This document shows, piece by piece, positions 1-11,105 of a DNA stretch of 64,000 bases. Numbering within the stretch: position 1 is the stretch's first letter; each line of letters opens with the position of its first letter. A program made the position numbers and the translations under genes. The DNA is taken from contig CP136065.1 in NCBI GenBank assembly GCA_032622095.1, positions 69,409,675 through 69,473,674 of the forward strand, in the 5' to 3' direction. The stretch comes from Siphonodentalium dalli (Eukaryota; Mollusca; Scaphopoda; Gadilida; Siphonodentaliidae). The notes beneath the pieces were generated by a model. That model made no database searches. It saw only the letters and a program-made list of their open reading frames with translations, and was not told where the DNA came from.

Positions 1-1930
1 ACCACGCCAGTGGCAGGCTAACCTGCTAGTCTACAATATATTTTGAGAACTACGTATATATATATATGTGTGTGTATATATGTATGTGGGTACTTCATAG
101 AATCGAAAACGGTTGGACAGATTGAGCTCAAATTTCGTATATAAGTGTAAAATCCCACGGACACCGTAGTTGTCGCGTTTTGGAGAAGCTCTGAGCACCC
201 TTTCTCCACTCCCAATCATCAAAATCACCGCGAACGGCACTGCGGTGGTTAATCAAGTGATAATTTAATGAGCGTTGTATAGCGTCGCTATAAAAAGAGC
301 GTTTGTTTGCAATTCAACGCAACGCAGAGATATACGGGAACAATATTTTGAGTGCTCTCCGCATGCTCGATTGAGTTCAAACTTCCTATCTAAGGGTTAA
401 ATCCCACGGACACCGTAGTTGTCGCGTTTTGGAGAAGCTCTGAGCACCCTTTCTCCACTCCCAATCATCAAAATCACCGCGAACGGCACTGTCTACATTG
501 CGTCATTATACAGACATGAGCGTGTTGTGTGATTCTTACATACTCAGGGCTTCCTAGGAACGCGGATCGGGTCAATTTTTCCGCCCTAGGTGATGTTCAC
601 CTTGAAACGGGTACCCACAAATTATATATATGCGTGTTGTGTGATTCTTACGTACTTAGGGCTTCCTATGAACGCGGATCGGGTCAGTTTTTCCGCCCTA
701 GGTGATTTTCACCTCGAAACGGGTACCCACAAATTATATATATATGTGTGCATGTGTCCTTTATAGACTCGAACCGAGCTCACACTTGCTACCTACGGGA
801 AGTGTCATGAACGGGTTAAATTGTGACCCCAACCTGACCTTGACCTTGCAAATGATCAATTCAAGGTCAAATCGGGTAATATATTGAAAAACCAAAAATT
901 AATTAAAAAAAAATAAAAACTTTAATTCAAAAATTAAAATTGTCATGTTTCTGACAAACCACGCCAGTGGCGGGCTAACCTGCTAGTCTACTATATATTT
1001 GGAGACTTCGTATATGTGTGTGTGTGTGTGTGTGTGTGCACTTTATAGAATCGAAAACGCCTGGTCGGATCGAGCTCAAATTTCGTATATAAGTGTAAAA
1101 ACCCAAGGGAATCGTCGATGTCGCATTTTGGACAAGCTCTGAGCACTCATTCTCCACTCCCAATCATCAAAATCACCGCAAACGGCACTGCAGGGGTTAA
1201 GGCATCAACGATCTTTATATCGACCATATTTGGAGTTGTTAACTGACTTACGCTCTTTATTGCCATCGACGTTGCTAAACGGTTAACCATGCGTACGAAA
1301 CTAGGATGCAAAACGCGAAATGCGTTTATCTCGATTAAAAAAGGCAGAATTAACGTGTTGTGTGATTCTTATGTCTGTCGTTCCTAGGAACGGGGAAATT
1401 TTCAATCATACCTCTTTTAGGGACGGGTACTGCGTGTTGTGTGAAAACAAAAAATGCGTGTTGTGTGATTCTTATGTCTGTCGTTCCTAGGAACGGGGGA
1501 ATTTTAGGGACGGGTACTGCGTGTTGTGTGAAAACAAAAAATGCGTGTTGTGTCAGGTTGTGTGATTCTTATTCTTACGGGGGAAATTTTCATCGGGTCA
1601 GTTTTTCCGCCCGATGTACCTTAAATCATACCTCTTTTAGGGACGGGTACTGCGTGTTGTGTGATTCTTATGTCTTCTTCACCTTAATCGGGTAAAATAA
1701 GGTCTAATCGGGTAAAATATTGAAAAACCAAAAATTAAATTAAACAATTAATCCAAAAAATTAATTCAAAAATCCTGTAAATTAAAAATGCACAATTAAC
1801 TCAGGTTATAAACAAAAAATTGATATTAACTCATTGAAAGAAAAAAAATTCAATAAAAAAATTAATTTAAAAAATAAAAAATTGTCATGTTTCTGACGAA
1901 CGCCGCCAGTGGCGGGCTAACCTGCTAGTG
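1..1930 (-). repeat. Head-to-tail composite dispersed repeat (two units plus the start of a third)
   Basis: On the minus strand a motif CTAGCAGGTTAGCC followed by CCACTGGCG begins near 1930, near 988 and near 30, giving two units of about 950 bp and the start of a third. Each unit ends in a TG/TA microsatellite followed by TCTCAAAATATAT and the next CTAG. Inside, a block of about 125 bp ending near 240, 492 and 1190 (in plus coordinates) is nearly identical between copies. A second sub-repeat with GTGTTGTGTGATTCTTA recurs at 509-745 and 1353-1680. The same end signature (CAAAATATAT then ACTAG) occurs in the array at 48222-51667, so the two may belong to one class. Open frames here are by-products of the repeats. 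The family is not identified; a Helentron/HINE-like origin is only a guess. Confidence 0.6.
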
Positions 1931-2225
1931 TTCTCAATAAAATGTAAACCGCGGCTACTTCACTGTGCATAATTCCGATAGTAACTCCCCTCATTCTGGA
2001 ACGCCAGCCATTGAAAGACGCACACGTTTATTTCAGATTACGACAGTAATGCTTTAAGCCCACTGATCTACTGTCCGACAAAAGTGCTCGCAAAAATTCA
2101 AAACAGCAGTGTCGTATTAGATAATAATTGGTGACGTCACAAAATCATATATAGTCTATATACTACCCAAAGCGTCCGGTTTTGGTTCGTTATTAGCTAT
2201 ACTAGACCGTTGCTACTACAATAAA
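1931..2225 (+). repeat. Dispersed repeat R1, copy 1, carrying a CRE palindrome
   Basis: This stretch matches about 11870-12155 and 17887-18172 with many substitutions and small indels. The best conserved part runs from the GCTTTAAGCCC motif through GGTGACGTCACAAAATCA to TTTGGTTCGTTATTA. It contains a perfect cAMP-response-element palindrome TGACGTCA at 2132-2139. No coding potential is seen. The element is probably non-autonomous, but its ends and target duplication are not defined. Confidence 0.6.
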
Positions 2226-2508
2226 TGTACTGAAATTAGCGTACGGACTCCATTCAACATTGGTATATGATAGGACTTACTGGACTGGTATTCCACTGTA
2301 ACACGTCTGTTTACATAAAACAATGGTTTTGACATGAGACAACTCATTGAAGAGTTAATAATAATGAAAATAAGAACAATGTCAATCTATTTTTGCACGT
2401 ATGATAGTTCTTTCAATGACTTTTATGTTCATGCACATGAACCCGTTTCGAATGACTTGTGTCCCTGTAACTATGGGAGAGCTTGCTCGCGGTATGCGAA
2501 TAATTATC

Positions 2509-2940
2509 AGGGTACTTTCATACGCTGGCAAGTTTGCACTGTATGTTTTCGCAGGCACTTCGCCATAGAAAACCTCATGGTGCCAGAATATGAACGGACC
2601 CAAGCAAATAACATACATCTTTACCAAAGCGAAAGACATGAGAAGTAAAATTTATGTATAGTTCCACTTGTAACGGTGCTACTGCAATTTGCCTTCAAAT
2701 ACATGTATGAATTATTCTTGCGAGATAATTCCATGCTATTTACAGGCAAATTCCGGTAGCATCGTTACAGGTGGAACAACAGAGATTTTACTTCGCAGGT
2801 AAGTTAGCTGTGGTACGGATGCACTTTATATACTTGTTGCTGTTCATATTCTGGTACCATATCATTTTCTACGACAAAATGCCTGCAAACCATACCGTGC
2901 AAACTTGCCAGTGTATGAACTTCCCTCACCCTGGTCTGGT
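2509..2940. repeat. Long imperfect foldback (about 190-bp arms, 48-bp loop)
   Basis: The sequence at about 2509-2695 is the reverse complement, with mismatches and small indels, of about 2744-2940. The loop is 2696-2743. Shared blocks include CTGGCAAGTTTGCAC, CCAGAATATGAAC, GAAGTAAAAT, CCACTTGTAACG/CCACCTGTAACG and AATTTGCCT. The overlapping open frames on both strands show mirrored peptides because they read the two arms. This could be a foldback transposon or MITE. No flanking duplication was found. Confidence 0.65.
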
Positions 2941-3248
2941 GGTCCTGTTGATCTCATGCCGAAGTGATTGTTGCCGTTACGAAAAAGTACCGTTATATTT
3001 TCTAAAGTTGTAATGTTCGCACTGTTTGGCTAATCCGAGAGATTTGAGAAAAGCCAGTATATCTATGAAATATTCAAGAACATAGATATTTTTGGATAAC
3101 AAATGGATAACGGCTGCGCTTGTGTTTTCAAAACGACATGAATAGCCATCTAGAGTATAGTCAATTTTCAACAACTAATGCAAACAGTATTAAAATATTT
3201 CGCAATAGATATGTTTTATAATGTGTTATACACATGCTGGTTTTTCCT
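2941..3248. other. No recognised feature
   Basis: AT-rich sequence between the foldback and the 3' end of LINE-1. The small open frames lack family resemblance. Nothing else is seen. Confidence 0.5.
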
Positions 3249-3437
3249 TGAATTGAATTGAATTGTTTAATGCATAAAGCCACCATTTAAGGTGGAACAT
3301 ACACGAACATATATACACTATATACATAAGATATTTCAATAAGCATTTTGGCATCATACTACATATGGATTATATAAGTAATAAATTCATTATTAAAATC
3401 ACGAGTCTATCTGTCGATCGACTCACACAAACAGTGA

Positions 3438-3490
3438 TATACATATACATACATACATATATACATATACATATATATAGCCATATACAC

Positions 3491-3545
<55 letters not shown>

Positions 3546-3592
3546 CATATACACACACATACATACACATACATACATATATATATGTATAT
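3438..3592. repeat. TA/TACA microsatellite in the LINE-1 3' region
   Basis: Alternating ATACAT and (AT)n runs with a pure AT core near 3500-3540. The flanking open frames of Y/I/T/H residues on both strands are artefacts of this composition. A 27-bp segment with TGTAATTACAT is duplicated just to the right (3593-3645). Confidence 0.9.
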
Positions 3593-3685
3593 GAGTAATT
3601 ACATATAGATGTAATTACATGTATGAGTAATTACATATAGATGTAAATGCTGTTAATGCCAGATCATCAGTATGGTTGTAAGTTA

Positions 3686-5590
3686 TTATTTCAATTTTCT
3701 GAAGGCTAATTTTAGAAATATACTCACCCTCTTCAAGAGCGATATATTAGCTATGGATATCAAACCATAAAACTTTTCTCGCGTTGGAGATAGCCAATAG
3801 TATTTTGGAATGAACTGTTCACGGATATCTCTAAATTCGTCGCATATCAGTAGGAGATGATACTCGTCCCCTATCCCGTTACCGCACTGTTCACATATAT
3901 TACAAGGTATACTGTTTCGCCACCGCCGTATTTCAACGGGGAGTCGGTGGTTGGCTGTTCTAAATTTCACCATATAAGGGATCAGATGATCTGGCAACTG
4001 AAGCAAATACCGGCTAATACGGGGGCTGGTTTTAATATTTCTGTAAAAAGTTGCTCTTGATGAATCAGATAATTCTAAATCGATAAAAAAGTTTACCCCA
4101 ATGCTGCTCTAGAAGAAAGGTCTTAATATTGCGAATGTCCTGTTTAGATAAAGCAGACTGTGACTCCCATACAGAACATAGATCAAGTTCATTCAGGGTG
4201 TTTGTCACAAAGTTAAGCCATTTTGACTTGCGTGTTAACTTGGGATCGTTGGCGTGTAATTGCTTTACAATAAGATATATGTTCTTAGCCAGTTCTGATC
4301 CATCGCTAGATACAATTTTTGACCAATAAGTTAATACTCTGCACTTTATTTCCACTAAAATGGGATGTCTACCAAGTTCTCCGTACACCATATAATTAGG
4401 TGTACTAGATTTCATACCTAGTAATATTTTACAAAATTTCATATGTAGAGCCTCGAGGGTGTGGATTCTCTCAAAACACCATATCTCGCTACCATATAAA
4501 ATTATTGGCATGATCATAGTATCAAATAAATTCAACATCATATCAATTGGCAGATGTAGTTTACGGACCTTATTGAATAGACTGAACATAGCCTTTGATG
4601 AAACATTTAGCGTTTTCTTCAAGGAATTGCAGAATCTGCCGTTATAAAAGAAATTAACACCTAAGTAGTTAAACTCTTTGACTATTTCTAGTTCGCCCCC
4701 GTTATAAGTAAAAACTGGCAAACGTTTGTGCATTTTGTTGCAGAAAATGAGAACTTTCGTTTTTCTTGTATTTACCTGGAGTCTCCAGGAATCAGCGTAA
4801 TCTGCAAACGCCAGGAGGGCACGTTGCATAGTTTCCTCCGTGTCGGTTAAAATAACAGTGTCGTCCGCATAAAACAGACATAGTAATTTTATGTATGTGC
4901 CTATATGATCGAAGAATAATTCGTCTAGATAGTTCAGATTACTAATTGCACAATCATCCATAAAATTAGTCAGATCGTTTATGTATAAAGAAAATAGAAA
5001 AGGTGACATGATTTCACCTTGGAAAAGTCCAATAGAGCACGTAAATAAATCAGATTGGGAATCATTTCCATTAACACATACTTTTATTTTATTATACATA
5101 TCTCTTATTAATTTAAGAATTTTTCCGTTGATATTACATTTTATCATTTTCAACCACAGGGCATCTCGCCAAATTGTGTCGAATGCCTTCTTAAAGTCTA
5201 TGAAGGTACAGAAAAGCTTACGACCACTCAATAAATATATATCAATTATGCTGTGTAACACAAATATGTTGTCAATTGTTGAATGATCTTTTCTGAAGCC
5301 GGTTTGAAATTTACTAATAAGTTCTTGGTCTTCTGAGAAGGAAACAAGTCTAGCATTGAGAATGGAGGTGAAAACCTTAGCTAAGCAGCTAAGGAGTGTT
5401 ATACCACGATAAGATTCTGGGCTATATGGGTCGCCGGATTTCTTATAAATCGGTTGTATCATGCCGATGGCCCAATCACATGGGAAGTTTCCAGTGTCCA
5501 GGATTAGGTTGAAGTAAGCTCGATAAATAGGCATCATAATATCACATGAAACCCTTATATACTCATTGTGTACTTTATCAATGCCTGTTG
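3686..5590 (-). pseudogene. Broken reverse transcriptase ORF of LINE-1
   Basis: The main open frame (5537 down to 4065, 490 codons, open upstream to about 5590) is a reverse transcriptase. It shows FIDFKKAFD at residues 112-120, the RT box LFQGEIMSPFLFSLYINDL around 171-189 and the catalytic FYADD at 222-226, followed by the thumb-like region with LYGSEIW. A single-base frameshift near 4087-4097 moves the reading frame. The shifted frame continues to 3686 and contains a Cys/His cluster (CNICEQCGNG...EYHLLLIC) typical of the C-terminal zinc-binding segment of LINE proteins. The protein would copy element RNA at a nicked chromosomal target. With no endonuclease and a frameshift it cannot be functional. 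Confidence 0.85.
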
Positions 5591-5605
5591 CTTTACCCCC
5601 CCCCC

Positions 5606-6875
5606 CCCTTGATATGCATGCTCAGATTGTCCGAAAACCGCGAAAATGATAACTTTAACAAAAATAACGGTACTTTATCTTAAGAGCATTAGTTTGCTCT
5701 AACAGCATCCTATCAATTCAGCAGGACATACCAGTATCTTAGCACATTAGCAGGACCGCTTTACCAGGGGTGAGTATGGTTGTGCATATTATGCCGTATT
5801 TACGCTGAAGGGGTCACTCACATAAAACGAGTGCTGAATGGCACACGGGTTTTGAAATCTCGTTGGAAATGACGTTGTTTAGTTTGTGGTATTCTTGAGA
5901 GAATATAATTGTTTACGTTCCAATGAAAATTAGAATGAACTGAAAACAAGTTGTTGATGTGCGCCATACTTTGATTAACACAGCTGATGTTACTGAGACA
6001 GCATCTATAACTCTGCCTACCCGTCAGCACATTCTCAAAACATGTGTACCCTTCAGGACTGTTTGATCAGGTGAGAGAGGCCTATTCAACCTTATTTACG
6101 CTGATGTGGTCATTGTCACAAGATGCCTTTCACATTGACAATCAGTTTCTCTGACGGGACAAATATAGTTTGTATTCTTGATTTAATCGGAAGGGTGATA
6201 ACTGAGTCAACTAACCACTACTAAACATCACCTAATGCGCATAAGTTTGACCATTAATAAATGGACAATCCGTACCTAAATTTTCATTGATTAATGGTCA
6301 ATCTTATATACTAAATCACGACCTATATAGATAATCCTGCATGTCAGCTTCATATTTAATCTGAAGGGTAATAACTCTATAAAGAATATACCTTTACTAA
6401 ATAACGGCGATTTGTATGAGAAATTGCAACACCACAATAGATCAACTCCGGTGAAATATAAGTCAAATATATATATAATATCAAGGAAAAACCAGCCAGT
6501 CAAAGTGAAAATAAACGCTCTTTAAAAACACTTCTTCAAATATTTCCGTTATTTCGTCAAAAACACTTCTTCAAATATCTCCTTCTTCAAATACCTCCGT
6601 TATTTAGTTAATAAAAATTAAATTAAATGATTAGCGTTAATGGTTCTTTCTAAATGGACAATCGACCACGCGTGGTTGCGATTGCCCATATATTAATGGC
6701 CTTTTTTGGGTTCCGATTGTTCATTTATGAATGGCCAATCCTTAAAGAATTGCCTGCCAAAAATACATCCTTCTGGAATTATTGTTACGACTAAATTACG
6801 GAGATATTCAGAAATAAAAAAAAACAATAAAAAATAATTCTGTTAAATTTATCAAATGCACATCACAAGAGTATT
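5606..6875. other. No recognised gene; short local duplications
   Basis: No open frame here resembles a known protein. The motif ACACTTCTTCAAATAT is duplicated near 6528 and 6560, and TTAATGGTCAA/AAATGGACAAT blocks recur near 6250-6300 and 6645-6740. These look like decayed repeats. Confidence 0.4.
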
Positions 6876-8027
6876 TTAACCCTTTGAACCCCAGCGGCCG
6901 GAATACCGGCCGCTGCGTGAACCTCCATATACCCTAGCGGCCGGTATACCGGCCGCTGAACCGGCCATTATAACGACCGCCACGTGTTTATAGTTTATAG
7001 CTATGCGATTCAATAACAAATCGACGTATAAACTCTAGTTATATATATCAAATATAAAAAGCCTGTTCAAATTATATTTATATGGTGAAGGGCCTCGATC
7101 GCATATCAAGTTGATTTCTTGGCGCATGCGCAGAGCAGCGAAATGCGAAATAAATGGTTTATAGCGTACTTATGCACGACATACCCACTAATATATGTTT
7201 AAATGGCCCCATAGACATCGGCGGTGGTCAGGGTGTGTATATGGAATGTCCACCCGCTATAGTATCGGGTAGGAATATATGCGCATGTGCAGAAAATAGG
7301 TTGTAAATGACAAAAACATGCGTTTTAAGCGAAATGTGGTGTTATATATAGGACATACATGTATAGCTGCATCATAATTGCAGTTTCTTGCTAATGCCGG
7401 GTAGTTGTCTGGTAACCGTTACTAAGGAGAGATTGGGTGGCAAAGTGTCCTTATATTTTAATGATCATAGAATGGTCCATGCATAACATACATATGTATC
7501 TACAGTTTCAAACAGGTGCCACCATTGAACATATACAGCATTATGCGACTAGATATTGTATAAATTAAGGGAACACTACCACTTAATGGTTATTGCAGTG
7601 GTGTCATCCGTTCATTTGTGGTACTTGATTAGCAACCCTTGCTACCTTAAATAATTAATTTCATTCGATATCTCTCTTAAATTCTTGTCGGATATATCTC
7701 AAATTTCACATTAGGGTATTATCGTCATCAAATACACAATCACTGGCATTGAGTTATGACATACCATGCTATAATTGCCTTTTCCAGTCAATTCGGGGTA
7801 GTTGCCTAGCAACCGTTACCAAGACGCTGCCGCGTGGCAAAGTCTTCCGATTTTATAATGATCAGTGATCAATGGGGGGGGGGACCTGTAAAGTTTCATA
7901 CCTGTGTCACAAATTAAACATAACCAACATCATCCAACAAGACACTATAAAATTTAAAGGAAAATCCCACGAGGAGCCCAGGGTCAGGGTGTCGGTCGTG
8001 GTAGGGCGTCATGGTTCAAAAGGTTAA
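6876..8027. mobile_element. MITE-A1: TTAA-flanked, piggyBac-like non-autonomous element
   Basis: The element spans 6880-8023 between TTAA copies at 6876-6879 and 8024-8027. The left end reads CCCTTTGAACCCCAGCGGCC. The right end, reverse-complemented, reads CCTTTTGAACCATGACGCCC. TTAA target duplication and ends starting CCC/CCT are the hallmark of piggyBac-type elements. Near the left end lie two GC-rich palindromes (6893-6914 imperfect, 6936-6957 perfect 22 bp, centred on GGTATACC). An internal segment of about 240 bp is duplicated (about 7330-7570 and 7745-7965). No transposase frame is present, so mobility would depend on an enzyme supplied from elsewhere. Confidence 0.75.
7801..7813. promoter_or_regulatory. 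RFX X-box-like palindrome
   Basis: GTTGCCTAGCAAC fits the RFX consensus of two GTNRCC-type half-sites. A degenerate sister site, GTTGTCTGGTAAC, lies in the other internal duplicate near 7397. It is a sequence match only, and no target gene is visible. Confidence 0.3.
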
Positions 8028-8401
8028 AGTACCGTTTTTTTTAAAGCGAAGTGTTTTTAAATAGCGACCCAAACCTCAGCCAAGCTCACACACCCAATAT
8101 GTGAATTTGACTTATTTACGACCAAAGTTGATCACTTTTGGTGTTGTAAACTGTTTCAGAGATCTCCGTTATTTAGTCAAAAGTACTTTCTATTCTGGGT
8201 TATTCCTCTTCCGATTAAATCAGGATACTCAATTTGAAATATAATCCTAACATCGCGTGGGACGTGTTACTCAGATTGAATACCACTCGCTATCTAATCG
8301 TGGATCCCGATCAAGTATCTTTCGCTATTCAATCGTGTATTATCTACTTTCAAAAATCTTTTGTTTCATCGAGTGCTTATCGGTTGATGGCAAGTCAACG
8401 T
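8028..8401. other. No recognised feature
   Basis: AT-rich spacer between MITE-A1 and the 32-bp minisatellite. The long frames starting here are open only because they run into the repeat. Confidence 0.4.
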
Positions 8402-8625
8402 CGGAGCCGGAATACGATGTTTATACTGCACGTCGGGGCCGGAATACGATGTTTATACTGCACGTCGGGGCCGGAATACGATGTTTATACTGCACGTCGG
8501 GGCCGGAATACGATGTTTATACTGCACGTCGGAGCCGGAATACGATGTTTATACAGCACGTCGGGGCCGGAATACGATGTTTATACTGCACATCGGGGCC
8601 GGAATACGATGTTTATACTGCACGT
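8402..8625. repeat. 32-bp minisatellite, seven copies
   Basis: Seven nearly identical 32-bp units contain GGCCGGAATACGATGTTTAT and ACTGCACGTC. The total is 224 bp. Variants are few (GGAGCC for GGGGCC; CACATC for CACGTC; ACAGCA for ACTGCA), which suggests recent expansion. Because 32 is not a multiple of three, three units form a 96-bp super-repeat that is open in all three plus frames and would encode a 32-residue periodic peptide. This explains the overlapping open frames of 131 and 128 codons, which are not taken as genes. Confidence 0.92.
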
Positions 8626-8791
8626 CTGAGTGCTTATGGTTAAGGAGGCGCCCTATCTCAAACAATCAATATGAAGGGGAAAATCATTAGCCAAGACCGA
8701 TCGTTTTATAAACATCATCGGTTCGATTACACAGTACACCTTCATTACACTCTTGAGTTGGTAAACCGTAACCTGTACATCATTTTCCCGA

Positions 8792-9182
8792 TTAACCCTT
8801 TACCCAACAAACCGGCCAAAACCGGCCAAATAAAGCTTCAACAGCCTAAAATATCTTCTCAATAAAACCATACAAATATGGATATCATTGGAACCGGCTC
8901 CTTGACCACATTGTGATAGTTACAGTTATGCCCTGTGCCAATGCATTCTCTTATATATGCGAGTCGACCATAGGTCGCCTCGCATATATAAGAGAATGCA
9001 TTGGCCTAAAAAAAATCTTTTTAAACACTTTTTACCATTTTTTCTTACATTCTTTAACAATTTTATAATTTTTAATGTGTTAAGCCAATGCATTCTCTTA
9101 TATATGCGAGGCGACCTATGGTCGACTCGCATATATAAGAGAATGCATTGGCACAGGGCCGTTCTGTTGGGTAAAGGGTTAA
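8792..9182. mobile_element. MITE-A2: TTAA-flanked element with nested palindromes
   Basis: The element spans 8796-9178 (383 bp) between TTAA copies at 8792-8795 and 9179-9182. Its ends are perfect inverted repeats beginning CCCTTTACCCAACA, so it belongs to the same end class as MITE-A1. Inside, 8931-9009 and 9080-9158 are near-perfect inverted arms of about 78 bp around an A/T-rich spacer. Each arm is itself a hairpin with stem CCAATGCATTCTCTTATATA paired to its complement. No coding sequence. A diverged relative lies at 60066-60312. Confidence 0.9.
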
Positions 9183-9299
9183 TCTTATGCATTATCCATA
9201 GTATTGGCTTGATCACCAACTGAAAACAAAGGGCGGTGACAATGGAATTTTAATGGTTTCTGCTATATACGGCTATCTTGGTCGCATGTCAATGATATA

Positions 9300-10866
9300 C
9301 CGATATCGAATTTCTAGCTCTTTGCACTTTACGTTAATGACCTTGAACAACACTTATCTCGATGCGCCTGTTCTGGTGTTAGTTTTAGATAGAGTGAACG
9401 ATGTTGAACAGGTATCCTTTTACGAATCATGCTACTAATTTATGCCGATGACACTGTGCTATTTTAGAACTCAAACAGCGGCATACAACGTGCTTTAAAT
9501 AGCTTCTCTGTATATTGCTCGTATTGGAAACTGAACGTGAATACTTCCAAAACAAAAGTCGTTATCTTCGGAAGGAAACCCAGAAATTTTAATAAATTGC
9601 TCACATTCTCTATTGATAACAAGCCTCTAGAAATAGTAGATCACTTTAAATATCTGGTAATAACTTTTCACAAGAATGGATCCTTCGCATTAGACAGAAA
9701 TACCAGATGCCAAGCTGCAAAAAACGCAGCCTATGCACTACTCAATAAAGCCAGAAATCATAAGCTTAGCAAAGATAGTATCCTTGAAGTCTACGAAAAA
9801 TCAATTATCCCCATTATGACGTATGGATCGGAGATTTGGGGCTATGGAAATCTAGCTTGTTTCGAAAAGCTAGAATTATGGTTTCTGAAATTCACATTAG
9901 GTATGAAAAAGTCCACACCAACGCCCTTCGTGCATGGCGAACTGGGTATGTACCCTATAACAGTGAAAATAAAATCGCGCCTCCTATCGTACTGGGCCAG
10001 ACCAATTTGCATGCCAATAAACAGAATCCCACTACAATTATATTATGTAATGATTTCCTTGTTTAACACTGGATATTTTAAAAGTAAGTGGATGATGGGA
10101 ATCCGCGGCACAATTAATTCTTTGGGCATGAGTAATGTCTGGACCAATCAGAGTGTGATAAGCCCTAATCACTTTACTTCGTCCATTGATCGCAAATTAC
10201 GCGGTGTATTTATACAGGAGTGGTGGGAATCTATCTCGAAATCAAGCAAGTTTGCATTTTATAGAATTATTAAGACAAATTTCGAAAGAGAGCACTACAT
10301 ATCTTTGGACAATAACAGATTTGTACACAGCCTGATGATGTTCCGGACAATAAATCACAAACTACCCGTTGAACAGGGCTCATGGTACAATGTTGACTAC
10401 TCGGAACAGCAATGTACCCTCTGTAATTTAGAACTGGGCGATGAATGCACATTATACTTAAGTGTTCACAAATTCACGAGTTGAGACAGATATATTTGCC
10501 CTTATTATTTTCGAAGACCAAACTCACATAAGTTACTGCAATTATTTAATTCCCGAAATGAAAAACCACAAGGAACCTGTCGATTTTCGTCGGAAAGGTC
10601 TTAGACTTGTTTAAGTCCTCTTGAGGCTATAAGTAGCATTCATAACATAAACCCCACTAATTCTACCACATATAACAACTATAATACTATTATTATTATT
10701 ATTACCATCTAAAAGCAACAAGCATAAACATTACTATATTTTCCTATATATGTACTCTATATATTATAGCGCATGTACATGCATAAATAGTATGTATCTG
10801 ATTCTTTAATTCTATAATATGTAATATCACTATATGATGATCAGATTAAATTGAATTGAATTGAGC
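9300..10866 (+). mobile_element. LINE-2 of the window: 5'-truncated, degraded non-LTR retrotransposon
   Basis: Recognisable RT sequence starts near 9300, before the catalytic LIYADD motif (YADD at 9441-9452), and is broken by frameshifts and a stop. It continues through the long frame 9537-10484, and the 3' region ends in an ATTGA pentamer tail at about 10850-10866. It shares the YGSEIW, LGMKxSTP and HGELGxxP blocks with LINE-1 and so is a divergent member of that group. Its last about 394 bp lie inside direct-repeat copy 1 and therefore occur again at 16490-16883. Confidence 0.85.
9310..10536 (+). pseudogene. Reverse transcriptase C-terminal part of LINE-2, several frameshifts
   Basis: The longest open piece (9537-10484, 315 codons) begins within the segment after the YADD box (NTSKTKVVIFGRK) and carries YGSEIWGYG, LGMKKSTPTP and a Cys cluster CTLCNLELGDEC near its end. 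A frameshift near 10460 moves the reading to the frame CSQIHELRQIYLP, which aligns with CDEFRDIREQFIP of LINE-1. That restored frame runs without interruption across 10473, the left border of the 2064-bp direct repeat, so the repeat's left copy sits in its native context. A TGA or TAA ends each piece. The gene is non-functional. Confidence 0.8.
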
Positions 10867-10924
10867 GGATTGTATGTTGAGCTTAAACGAATTAATTGAT
10901 TACCCGCAGGCAAGCGAGAGTTCG

Positions 10925-11105
10925 GGATTATGTAGGCCTCCTCTTAGGCACGTGGTTAGAGGGCCCGCCTGTGTTGGGGTGTCCACATTGGAATGCGAAT
11001 GACCCAGATGGAGATACTTTTGTTAGTGTTAAACCGCACCGTTAATATGATCATACGCTAGCGTAATTAACGAACCAAAGCAAAACCACTCATATGAGGG
11101 TAGCT
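10925..11105 (+). mobile_element. Possible tRNA-derived SINE head
   Basis: GTGGTTAGAG followed by GCCCGCCTGT matches the box A and anticodon-arm region usual in tRNA-derived SINEs. A degenerate box B (TTGGAATGCGAATGACCC) follows about 30 bp later. The 3' extent is unclear, and no poly(A) or clear tail was defined. The same sequence is present at +6017 because it lies inside the direct repeat. Confidence 0.4.

Larger units (their letters stand above)
3249..5605 (-). mobile_element. LINE-1 of the window: 5'-truncated non-LTR retrotransposon
   Basis: The minus strand carries the reverse transcriptase and C-terminal part of a non-LTR retrotransposon. Reading starts abruptly at a run of C residues (5586-5598 on the plus strand) just before a KATGID-type motif, so everything upstream, including the endonuclease, is missing. 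Behind the coding part lies a 3' region containing a large TA/TACA microsatellite (about 3438-3590). The element ends with a small hairpin, CCACC then GGTGG, near 3281-3296 and a tail of three CAATT-type pentamers near 3249-3264. Pentameric 3' tails of this kind are known for L2/CR1-like LINEs. The clade is not resolved. LINE-2 at 9300-10866 is a related but divergent copy. Confidence 0.85.

Noticed and set aside
2334-2648. 104-codon ORF as a gene
   Set aside because: It lies mostly in one arm of the foldback, and the opposite arm gives the mirrored peptide on the other strand.
3365-3598. Y/I/T/H-rich ORFs on both strands
   Set aside because: Translation of the TA/TACA microsatellite.
8234-8690. 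Overlapping ORFs of 131, 128 and 69 codons
   Set aside because: They are different frames of the 32-bp minisatellite.
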